From a bacterium (GTDB lineage Bacteria; Planctomycetota; UBA11346), in the NCBI GenBank assembly GCA_020049615.1, contig JAIFKN010000028.1, forward strand, positions 1 through 7,852: a DNA stretch of 7,852 nt, written 5' to 3'. The notes under the pieces are model-generated. The model was not told where the DNA came from and made no database searches. It saw nothing but the letters and a program-made list of their open reading frames with translations. The position numbers were made by a program, and so were the translations under genes. This document shows, piece after piece, positions 1 through 6,141 of the stretch. Position 1 is the stretch's first letter; each line of letters starts with the position of its first letter.

Positions 1-3000
1 AATGGAAACAACAGTCCCCTTGGTGCATGAACCCAGCGAAACGCCATCGCTCGAATTCGACCGGACAAATCGTACCAGTGGGTCGACAACCACCGGTGAT
101 GGCGGGGCCTGCACTGAAACATGGTAGGTGACACTGCCAATATTCTCAGCCGCATAGACATAAGTGTCGCTGATTCGAAGCGTCAAGTTATTAACCGGCC
201 TGGCCAGCGTGTACTGGTAGGCGCTGGTGTTCGTCCCCGTCGGGACATATGTTAATGATGATAATTCTTCACTCACCAGCCTGTCGCAAACAAAGACCTG
301 TCCTCCCTGAATGATAGACTGATCCGGATTGAATACGGGCACTGTTGCCTGGTACGGAGTCCAAGTTCCAGACACATAGCTCACCGAGACGATTGATCCG
401 GCCGGAAATGCACCAATGCTGGTCCCTGCGCCATCATTAGCCTGTATTGTCACAGAACCGCTATACGAGAAGACTGTGATGTGCAGCGTAGCACTACCGG
501 TGCCGCCGGCGTTGGTGGCGCTGAACGTCACATCACTGCTGACAGCGGCGGTCGGTGTGCCGGAAATTAAACCCGTGGTGGTGTTGATCGACAATCCGGC
601 AGGCAGTCCGGTGGCGTTATAGCTGGTCGGGGTGTTGCTGGCGGTGATCTGGTAACTGAAGGCCGTCCCGACGGTGGCACTGGCGGTCAGGGAAGAGGTG
701 ATGGCTGGGGCTGGCGGATTGACCGTCAGGGCCAGCGTCGCCGTGCCGGTGCCACCAGCGTTGGTCGCGGCGAGAACCACTGAACTGCTGCCGGCTACCG
801 TGGGGGTGCCGGTGATCGCGCCGGTGTCGGCGTTGATCGACAAGCCGGTGGGCAGGCCGGTGGCACCGTAGGTGGTCGGGGTGTTGCTGGCGGCGACCTG
901 GTAGCTGAACACAGAACCGGTGGTCGCGGTCGCGGTCAGGGCCGAGGTGATCGCCGGCCGTGCGGTGGTGCCGTCCAGCACCGTGACGCGTGGGTCGGCG
1001 ATCTGATTGACGCCGGTGTCACAGGGGTTGGCGATGATCGCCGCCTCACCCAGCGCGAGCGTGCGCGGGAACCCATTGAGACTGAAGTTGAAGGTGTCGT
1101 AGCTGCTGCCCGGGAAGGCGATGTTGCCGGGGTTGCTGAGTTGCAGCGGCGAGCAGGCGGGGACGGTGGCCGTCAGCACCACCTGGCCATCGATGGTCAG
1201 GACATAGCTGCCGTCGGCATGCAGGACGCTGTCGATGGCGTGGTCGTGACCATACCAAGCCACAGAGTCGCCCACGATCGAGGCGAAGGCTCCGGTCGCG
1301 GTCGTGGCGAGCGAGGTGCCGCCGCCCCAACCAAAACTCGTCCAGGCCCCGCCGGCATAAAGCCGGATGGAATTGTAGTTGAGGTGCACCAGCAGATGGC
1401 CGGTGGTGGTTGGGTGAACCAACTGGGTGCCCCAGCCGTCGCCACCGGTGGTGAACTGCGTGCCGGTGATGCGGGTACCGGTCGTGCCGGAACCGAGGGC
1501 ATAGGCGACACCATTCGCGCCGATGCGTCCATCACCATTCGGTGCATTGAAGGCCACGGCGCCAGTCGGAAGGCCGGTCGGGGCGTATTTCGAGCGGATC
1601 AGCGAGGCAACTGCAACGGAGCGTTGTAGGGAGATTGATTTGGCTGCACTGGCGATGCCGTTGACGAAGGCGCGGACCACGGCGGGTCCGGCAGGGACGA
1701 CGGCGGGAAGCTTGACGGTGACCGAGGTGTCGGTGACGGATTGGGTCTGGTCGCGGTCGAGGAACCAGGTCTGGCCGTTGTCGAGGCGTTGGAGTTGGAC
1801 GACGGGGTGGTTGGTGGGGCTGGATTGGGTGTTGCCGCTGCTGGCGTCGAGGGTGGGGGTGAAGCCGCTACCGGTCAGCGCGAGCACAGTGCCCGACGCG
1901 GTGGCGCTACTCAGCGTGACGGTGCTATGGGGGGTGTAGCCGAGAGGGTCGTAGATTTCGCAGGAGGAAAGCATTCCGCTAGACTCTCCTCCTACAACCA
2001 AAACGCGGCCGGACGAAAGGGCTGTCGCGGAATGTTGCTGCCTAATCATTGGTAGCGATGCGACGGCGCTCCAAAGGCCGATGTTTGGATCGTAGACTTC
2101 ACAGGTTGCGATTTCGGACGACCCCGGGCCCTCCCCTGCAACTGCTATAACTTTGCCGGATTGCAATAATGTAGCAGAATGCTCTCGTCTCGGCATTGCC
2201 AAAGATCCTGTCGCACTCCATACTCCGGTTTCAGGATCGTAGATTTCGCAAGTTGCTACCGGGTCGCTAATCGCACCTCCTGCAACTATTACCATCCCCG
2301 AAATGAGCAATGTGCTCGTATGGCTCATTCGCACCGCCGACAGGGATCCCGTTGTGCTCCATGTGCCTGTGCTCGGATCGTAAACCTCGCAAGTAGCTAG
2401 GCCGCCATTACTATAACCATATCCTCCAACAACCAGAACCTTGCCAGACGGTAGCAAAATGCTGGTGTGGCCCACCCTTCCTGTGGACATGGATCCGGTT
2501 GTACTCCATGTTTCGGATTCAGGGTCGTATATTTCGCACGTGGGGTTATCTCCAGCGCCACCCATTACCAGAACCTTGCCCGATGACAGCAGCACGCTGG
2601 TATGGTCTGACCTTGCAGTGACCATTGCTCCTGTTGCAGCCCACGTTCTGGTTACCGGATCGTAGATTTCACAGGATTCAAGGCCGCTGCCATTGTACCC
2701 ACCAACAACAACGACCTTTCCAGAGTGAAGCAGTGTCGCCGTGTGGCCACTTCTGGTTGAACCCATCGAACCTGTTGCGCCCCATACCCCTGTAGTGCTA
2801 TCGAATGTTTCGTTGCTATGCAAGAGTCCGCCGTTGAAGTATCCGCCGGTCACCATGACTTCGCCCGTCGGCAACATTGTACTCGTGTGGAATTTCCTGG
2901 CCACCGCCAAGGGACCCGTTGCGCTCCATGCACCAGCACTGGGGTCGTATATCTCACACGATGAAAGGCCATAGCCCGCGGAGTCGATTCCACCAGTCAG

Positions 3001-4770
3001 CAAAATACTTCCCGACGAAAGCACGGTGGATGTTTGGAATCGCCTCGCCATCAAAATCGGACTTGTGGAACTCCAAGTCCCCGCATTGTGATCGTAGATT
3101 TCACTACTCGCAATGCGTCCCGAGCCATCTTGACCCCCCGTCACCAACACATCACCCGAGGGCAACAGCGAAGGGATCGGGGAAAGCCTTGCCGTTATCA
3201 ATGCCCCAGTGACCACCCACGTTCCGATGCTGGGATCATAAAGTTCACAGATCGCGTGAATTGCGCTGCCGTTCCACCCGCCCATCACCATTACCTTCCC
3301 TGATGGAAGCAGCGTTGCTTCGTGCGAGTTGCGCTGCACCGACATGAATCCTGTCGTGGTCCATGTCTCCGTTCCTGGATCGTAGAGTTCGCAACTTGAT
3401 AAATAACCTGATGCCCCAGACCCGCCTGCCACTAATACTTTTCCAGACGGCAGTAATGTTGACGTATGGAAGTATCTCCCTGTGATCAGGCTTCCGGTCC
3501 CACCCCAGGTTCCAAGGCTTGGGTCATATATTTCACATGCCGCTTGATTGGTGCCGATTCCACCAGCCACTAACACCCTTCCTGATGGAAGCAGGGTCGC
3601 AGTGTGGTCACGAACCGGCATAAGAAGTGCCCCTGTGTTAGCCCAAAGGCCTACACTGGGGTCGTAGATTTCACATGTTGGATTCAAAACGACGCCATTC
3701 CAACCGCCAGCCACTAATACCCGGCCGGATTGCAACAGGGTTGCGGTATGGGCACTGCGCGCAGTCGCCAAAGAACCCGTCCCGGCCCAAGTTCCGACAA
3801 TAGGGTCATATATTTCACAGCTTGAACGATAGTTGCCAGCATTGTCCGTACCACCCGCCACGAGAACCTTTCCTGAGGGCAATAACGTTGCTGTGTGGTA
3901 AGTCCTTGCCGTCGCCATCGCCCCAATTGCACTTATCGTCGGATCCACCACCACCGGATACCGCGCCCCTTCATCCCGCACGCTGATCCTGACCCGCCCA
4001 TCCGTTACACTCATCCGTGCCATCAGTTCCCGCTGATCCGCGTCGATGACCTTCAACCGGTCGTAGGTCACCCGGCGTCCACCCATCACGATGTCGGCAC
4101 CGGTGTCATTGCGCGCGGCGAAGGCGCCGTCGTGGCTGGCCACCTCGACAATGAGATCGCCCTCGCCGGCCGGGCGCTGGTGCACCACCATGTCATGGCG
4201 GATGCCCTGCGGGGTGGTGGTGATGACTTCCTGGATGCCGGGCCGGTCGATCGTCACGCGGTCGGGGTGGGTGGTGACGGTGCCGGAGGGGACGCGTGTG
4301 AGCGCGGAACCTGAGCGGCCGAAGGCGTGGAGGGAGAGGCGGGCGGCAGCCACGGGCGGGGGGGCGCGCCCGGACCCGGAGGCCGGCGGGGGCGCCGACG
4401 CTCCTGGCGCCCCGAGGAGCAGGCCACGGCTGTCGATGTCGGCTTGGATGTGGTGGGCAGGGTGCAGGACGCGAGCGCCGGTCGGGGTGGCGGTGATGCT
4501 GGGGGACGCGACAGCGGCGTAGCGCGCGTCGATGGCGGCCTGGACGGCGGGGGGCAGGGCCGTGGCGGCGGGGGCGGCCGGGGCAGCAGGTGGCTCGGAC
4601 TCGGGGTCCAGCCAGGCGGGGATGGTGCTGTGACCCTTCCCGACGGCGGTCCCGGGCGTGGTTTCCGCACGACCGGGACCGCCGTCGGGTCGGTGCCCAA
4701 AGACGGTGATGGCAAGCAGGATGCCGGCACTCAGGACCGCATAGGCAAGCAGACTACGCACGCGGGACAT
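1..4770 (-). CDS. Giant exported kelch-repeat / Ig-like surface protein, 3' end outside window
   Basis: This frame stays open for 1590 codons from the ATG at 4770 to base 1, with no stop, so the C-terminus is missing. A GGAG at 4778-4781, 7 nt before the ATG, supports the start. Residues 1-25 are basic then hydrophobic, a signal peptide or anchor without a clear AxA site. Residues 50-140 are Pro/Ala-rich. Residues about 143-277, ending ARYPVVVDPT, resemble the leader domain seen before propeller repeats in other bacterial surface proteins. Residues 279-947 are 14 kelch repeats, 948-1047 an IPT-like sandwich, 1050-1265 unrecognised, 1272-1432 two He_PIG Ig-like repeats, and 1433-1590 unrecognised. 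No catalytic motif is visible; kelch and Ig modules usually bind ligands or build surface structures, so a cell-surface or secreted binding role is inferred. GC content is near 50% in the kelch part and clearly higher in the leader and IPT/He_PIG parts. Confidence 0.9.
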   Translation of the reverse strand, partial: MSRVRSLLAYAVLSAGILLAITVFGHRPDGGPGRAETTPGTAVGKGHSTIPAWLDPESEPPAAPAAPAATALPPAVQAAIDARYAAVASPSITATPTGARVLHPAHHIQADIDSRGLLLGAPGASAPPPASGSGRAPPPVAAARLSLHAFGRSGSALTRVPSGTVTTHPDRVTIDRPGIQEVITTTPQGIRHDMVVHQRPAGEGDLIVEVASHDGAFAARNDTGADIVMGGRRVTYDRLKVIDADQRELMARMSVTDGRVRISVRDEGARYPVVVDPTISAIGAMATARTYHTATLLPSGKVLVAGGTDNAGNYRSSCEIYDPIVGTWAGTGSLATARSAHTATLLQSGRVLVAGGWNGVVLNPTCEIYDPSVGLWANTGALLMPVRDHTATLLPSGRVLVAGGIGTNQAACEIYDPSLGTWGGTGSLITGRYFHTSTLLPSGKVLVAGGSGASGYLSSCELYDPGTETWTTTGFMSVQRNSHEATLLPSGKVMVMGGWNGSAIHAICELYDPSIGTWVVTGALITARLSPIPSLLPSGDVLVTGGQDGSGRIASSEIYDHNAGTWSSTSPILMARRFQTSTVLSSGSILLTGGIDSAGYGLSSCEIYDPSAGAWSATGPLAVARKFHTSTMLPTGEVMVTGGYFNGGLLHSNETFDSTTGVWGATGSMGSTRSGHTATLLHSGKVVVVGGYNGSGLESCEIYDPVTRTWAATGAMVTARSDHTSVLLSSGKVLVMGGAGDNPTCEIYDPESETWSTTGSMSTGRVGHTSILLPSGKVLVVGGYGYSNGGLATCEVYDPSTGTWSTTGSLSAVRMSHTSTLLISGMVIVAGGAISDPVATCEIYDPETGVWSATGSLAMPRREHSATLLQSGKVIAVAGEGPGSSEIATCEVYDPNIGLWSAVASLPMIRQQHSATALSSGRVLVVGGESSGMLSSCEIYDPLGYTPHSTVTLSSATASGTVLALTGSGFTPTLDASSGNTQSSPTNHPVVQLQRLDNGQTWFLDRDQTQSVTDTSVTVKLPAVVPAGPAVVRAFVNGIASAAKSISLQRSVAVASLIRSKYAPTGLPTGAVAFNAPNGDGRIGANGVAYALGSGTTGTRITGTQFTTGGDGWGTQLVHPTTTGHLLVHLNYNSIRLYAGGAWTSFGWGGGTSLATTATGAFASIVGDSVAWYGHDHAIDSVLHADGSYVLTIDGQVVLTATVPACSPLQLSNPGNIAFPGSSYDTFNFSLNGFPRTLALGEAAIIANPCDTGVNQIADPRVTVLDGTTARPAITSALTATATTGSVFSYQVAASNTPTTYGATGLPTGLSINADTGAITGTPTVAGSSSVVLAATNAGGTGTATLALTVNPPAPAITSSLTASATVGTAFSYQITASNTPTSYNATGLPAGLSINTTTGLISGTPTAAVSSDVTFSATNAGGTGSATLHITVFSYSGSVTIQANDGAGTSIGAFPAGSIVSVSYVSGTWTPYQATVPVFNPDQSIIQGGQVFVCDRLVSEELSSLTYVPTGTNTSAYQYTLARPVNNLTLRISDTYVYAAENIGSVTYHVSVQAPPSPVVVDPLVRFVRSNSSDGVSLGSCTKGTVVSI
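475..958 (-). repeat. Two tandem He_PIG (putative Ig) domain repeats, 249-bp period
   Basis: Two neighbouring segments, about 725-958 and 475-708, encode near-identical folds. Both read AITS.LTA.ATxGxxFSYQ, then ASNTPT.Y.ATGLP.GLSIN, then TG.I(S/T)GTPT, and end ATNAGGTG.ATL. That is the signature of the putative-Ig He_PIG family, in which the GLPxGLSI and GxIxGTPT motifs mark successive strands. The plus-strand landmark gaggtgat recurs at 695 and 945, a period of 83 codons. Such modules normally act as spacers or adhesive stalks in exported proteins. Confidence 0.88.
1930..3936 (-). repeat. 14 tandem kelch repeats (about 144 bp / 48 residues each)
   Basis: Each unit follows the pattern R-x-x-H-(T/S)-(A/S)-T-L-L-x-S-G-K-V-L-V-x-G-G, a variable loop, then C-E-I-Y-D-P-x-x-G-x-W-x-x-T-G-S-(L/M). 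This is the kelch blade with its double glycine and spaced Tyr and Trp. On the plus strand the EIYDP core recurs as variants of gggtcgtagatttcac about every 144 bases, from about 1950 to 3815. Unit 6 has lost the conserved Cys and the HT pair, unit 8 reads ETFDS, unit 13 has AGE in place of the double glycine, and the last unit stops after EIYDP. Units are diverged in DNA sequence, so this is an old array rather than a recent expansion. Confidence 0.93.
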
Positions 4771-4897
4771 GGTTGGACTCCAGAGGAATTCGACGAAAGA
4801 GGGCCTGCGACGAGCGGGCCAACAGCGCGTGGTCCAGGGGTGGCTGACGGGGTCGGGTTCTTATTGACTTTGGCACATACAAACCCATGCTGCCACT
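4771..4897. other. Divergent intergenic region between kelch gene and rpn gene
   Basis: These 127 bases separate two genes that point away from each other, so they should hold both promoters. Most of the stretch is GC-rich; the only AT-rich patch is about 4859-4886. On the plus strand TTGACT (4864-4869) matches a sigma70 -35 box at five of six positions, but the best hexamer 16-18 nt further on is poor and would lie only a few bases before the rpn ATG. No convincing -10 box is seen on either strand, and no operator palindrome stands out. Confidence 0.45.
4778..4781 (-). promoter_or_regulatory. Ribosome-binding site of the kelch gene
   Basis: On the minus strand GGAG lies 7 nt before the ATG at 4770. 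It fixes the start of the long reading frame and makes the signal-like segment the true N-terminus. Confidence 0.7.
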
Positions 4898-5815
4898 ATG
4901 CGCCACGATGAGGCCTTCAAACTGCTGTTGAGCGGAGCCCCTGGCGAGGTGCTGCTGGCCTTCGCCGAGGACCTGGCCGGCACCTGGGGCGATCCGGCCC
5001 AGGCGCAGTTGGAGTCGGTCGAGGTGCTGCCGCGGGTGAAGGGTTTGCGCCGCTCGCGCTTCTTTGACTTGGCGATCCACCTGCGCTGGCCCGACGGCCA
5101 GCGCGCCATCATCCTGCTGACCGAGCACTTCAGCCGTGCCGGCGATGTCGATTTGCCGCGGGTCGCGCTCTACACCGTGGCGCTGCTGCAACGCCATCCC
5201 GGGGTTGAGGTCCTGCCTGTGGTGGTGGTCAGCAGCGGTGGGAGCCAACTCGCCAACGGCTTCTGCTCGCAGATCGGTGACGAAACCATCCTCTCGTTCC
5301 GCTGCCGCCTGATCGCCCTTGATCGTGATCTGCTGCCACGCTGGGAACGGACCCGCTCGCCGGTGCTGGCGGTGCTGGCCGCCCTGCTGCGCGACCGGCC
5401 GCGGCCCGAGGCCGCCTATCGGGCCGCCCACCTGCTGCGCCACAGTCGCAACGGCGCCAACCTGCTGCCAGCGCTGCTTCCCCTGATCCAGCATCTGGCT
5501 AGCCTGCTGGCCGAGGAGCTGGCCGCCTACCATCACCTGTTGGCCGAGGACCCGGATATGATCTCCATCATCGACTACATCGAAGCCAAGGGCGAAGCGC
5601 GAGGCGAAGCGCGAGGCGAAGCGCGGGGCGAAGCGCGAGGCGAAGCGCGGGGCCGCGCTGCGGGGAAGGCTGAAGGTGCCGTTGCTGCCATACATGGCTT
5701 GGTAGCCGATGGCATCCTGACCATCGACCAGGCCAGGCTGCGCATCCTCGCGCTGCGCGATCGCGGAGAACTGGACGAGGCGGCGGTGGCTCAGGCGCTG
5801 CGCGCTCTCGGATGA
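4898..5815 (+). CDS. Rpn-family PD-(D/E)XK nuclease / putative transposase-like toxin, full-length form (RpnL-like)
   Basis: This 305-residue protein opens with HDEAFKLLL, the usual N-terminus of the Rpn / YhgA-like family. The nuclease core follows: D57 in RFFDLAI, then a hydrophobic strand ending in E76-H77-F78 (LLTEHFS), then R88 and Y92 in a helix. Family members usually read EHQ or ExQ here, so F78 replaces the expected Gln. Residues 221-305 form a separate C-terminal module: IIDYIEAK, five GEAR repeats, then a helical tail. Rpn proteins were first studied as recombination-promoting DNA nucleases and later shown to be toxins with antiphage activity, held back by their own internally translated C-terminal domain. 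An in-frame TGA at 4865-4867 and the lack of another Met before residue 221 fix the ATG at 4898. No Shine-Dalgarno precedes it, so initiation may be weak or leaderless. Whether this copy is still nucleolytic is unknown. Confidence 0.88.
   Translation: MRHDEAFKLLLSGAPGEVLLAFAEDLAGTWGDPAQAQLESVEVLPRVKGLRRSRFFDLAIHLRWPDGQRAIILLTEHFSRAGDVDLPRVALYTVALLQRHPGVEVLPVVVVSSGGSQLANGFCSQIGDETILSFRCRLIALDRDLLPRWERTRSPVLAVLAALLRDRPRPEAAYRAAHLLRHSRNGANLLPALLPLIQHLASLLAEELAAYHHLLAEDPDMISIIDYIEAKGEARGEARGEARGEARGEARGRAAGKAEGAVAAIHGLVADGILTIDQARLRILALRDRGELDEAAVAQALRALG
5546..5550 (+). promoter_or_regulatory. Internal ribosome-binding site for the RpnS-like small protein
   Basis: GAGGA lies inside the rpn gene, 7 nt before the in-frame ATG at 5558. 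The full-length ATG at 4898 has no such element. The spacing is ideal and the identical sequence precedes the duplicated small ORF. The codons here also encode EDPDM, so chance cannot be excluded. Confidence 0.6.
5558..5815 (+). CDS. Putative intragenic antitoxin RpnS-like (internal start within the rpn gene)
   Basis: Starting at the internal ATG gives an 85-residue protein identical to the C-terminus of the full-length gene. It begins MISIIDYIEAK, continues with five GEAR repeats (residues 12-31) and a GRAAGKAEGA hinge, and ends in two amphipathic helices with the motifs GLVADGILTIDQAR and GELDEAAVAQALRALG. In published Rpn systems the C-terminal domain is made separately from an internal start and blocks the toxic full-length protein; its dimer-forming helix can carry four-residue repeats whose number varies between strains. 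The fit here is close: internal Met, good ribosome-binding site and four-residue repeats. That it is translated on its own, and that it acts as antitoxin, are inferences. It shares the full reading frame, so it is no separate locus. Confidence 0.6.
   Translation: MISIIDYIEAKGEARGEARGEARGEARGEARGRAAGKAEGAVAAIHGLVADGILTIDQARLRILALRDRGELDEAAVAQALRALG
5591..5650 (+). repeat. Five tandem 12-bp repeats (GEAR) inside rpn
   Basis: The unit ggcgaagcgcgR is repeated five times without interruption, with A, A, G, A, G at the last base. Each unit encodes Gly-Glu-Ala-Arg, so gain or loss of a unit keeps the frame. Confidence 0.95.
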
Positions 5816-5829
5816 CTCCGTGCGGTCGG

Positions 5830-5850
5830 GCCGGCTGAAGCCGGCGCTAC
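5830..5850 (-). repeat. REP-like palindrome with GTAG head
   Basis: Read on the minus strand this is GTAGC followed by GCCGGC-TTCA-GCCGGC, a perfect six-pair stem with a four-base loop. A GTAG tetranucleotide beside a GC-rich palindrome is the hallmark of REP elements mobilised by RAYT-type (TnpA_REP) transposases. It lies 14 bases after the rpn stop. There is no T-tract, so it is not a standard terminator, although it could protect the 3' end of a transcript. The equivalent place after the second copy (6115-6130) keeps only three of the six pairs. Confidence 0.55.
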
Positions 5851-5866
5851 CGTCGAGGACCCGGAT

Positions 5867-6100
5867 ATGATCTCCATCATCGACTACATCGAAGCCAAGG
5901 GCGAAGCGCGAGGCGAAGCGCGGGGAGAAGCGCGGGGCCGCGCGGCGGGGAAGGCTGAAGGTGCCATTGCCGCCATACATGGCCTGGTAGCCGATGGCAT
6001 CCTGACCATCGACCAGGCCAGGCTGCGCATTCTCGCGCTGCGCGATCGCGGAGAACTGGACGAGGCGGCGGTGGCTCAGGCGCTGCGGGCTCTTGGATGA
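5867..6100 (+). CDS. Stand-alone RpnS-like small protein (duplicated Rpn C-terminal domain)
   Basis: This ORF encodes 77 residues that match the last 85 of the Rpn protein, with two fewer GEAR repeats (three in all) and a single Val-to-Ile change just after the GKAEGA hinge. It has no nuclease domain. A GAGGA at 5855-5859, 7 nt before the ATG, is carried over from the internal site. After the repeats there are seven base differences from copy 1, six of them synonymous, while the sequence after the stop has drifted much more. That pattern points to selection on the protein, though recent gene conversion could also keep the copies alike. It follows the rpn stop by 51 bases on the same strand and so may be cotranscribed. 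The likely role, by analogy with RpnS, is a second antitoxin. The alternative is a non-functional fragment. Confidence 0.68.
   Translation: MISIIDYIEAKGEARGEARGEARGRAAGKAEGAIAAIHGLVADGILTIDQARLRILALRDRGELDEAAVAQALRALG
5900..5935 (+). repeat. Three tandem 12-bp repeats (GEAR) in the second copy
   Basis: Three units of ggcgaagcgcgR encode GEAR three times; the last carries one silent change (ggagaagcgcgg). Confidence 0.93.
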
Positions 6101-6141
6101 CCCCGTGCGGCCGGGCCGGTTGAAGCTGACGCTCTGATGGC
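6101..6141. other. Short convergent gap with decayed palindrome
   Basis: These 41 bases lie between the ends of two converging genes. They contain the degenerate copy of the REP-like palindrome (6115-6130) and no recognisable terminator hairpin with a T-tract on either strand. Confidence 0.6.

Larger units (their letters stand above)
5545..5853 (+). repeat. Direct tandem duplication, copy 1 (internal ORF plus REP-like palindrome)
   Basis: This 309-base unit begins at cgaggacccggatatg, just at the internal ribosome-binding site, and runs through the rpn stop codon and the palindrome at 5830-5850. Copy 2 abuts it at 5854. The first 46 bases of the two copies are identical. Confidence 0.92.
5854..6133 (+). 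repeat. Direct tandem duplication, copy 2
   Basis: This copy aligns with 5545-5848 apart from a 24-base deletion that removes two GEAR units. Similarity fades within the decayed palindrome at about 6133. Between start and stop codons there are about 8 substitutions in 234 aligned bases, against 7 in the first 35 bases after the stop. Confidence 0.92.

Noticed and set aside
1141..2055. Several plus-strand frames of 100-160 codons
   Set aside because: All are antisense to the continuous kelch/Ig frame, which shows clear domains throughout.
1930..3936. Regularly spaced repeats resembling a CRISPR array
   Set aside because: The 144-base units encode conserved kelch blades in one frame; repeats are imperfect and the spacing is too long for CRISPR.
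4864..4893. sigma70 promoter TTGACT for rpn
   Set aside because: The -35 match is good, but no acceptable -10 hexamer follows at the right distance, and the start point would fall at or inside the start codon.
4327..4911. A 194-codon plus-strand frame rich in Gly and Arg
   Set aside because: It lies opposite the Pro/Ala-rich N-terminal part of the kelch gene and has the composition expected from the reverse complement of that region.
5830..5845. Rho-independent terminator after rpn
   Set aside because: The stem is perfect but no T-tract follows on either strand, and the GTAG head fits a REP element better.
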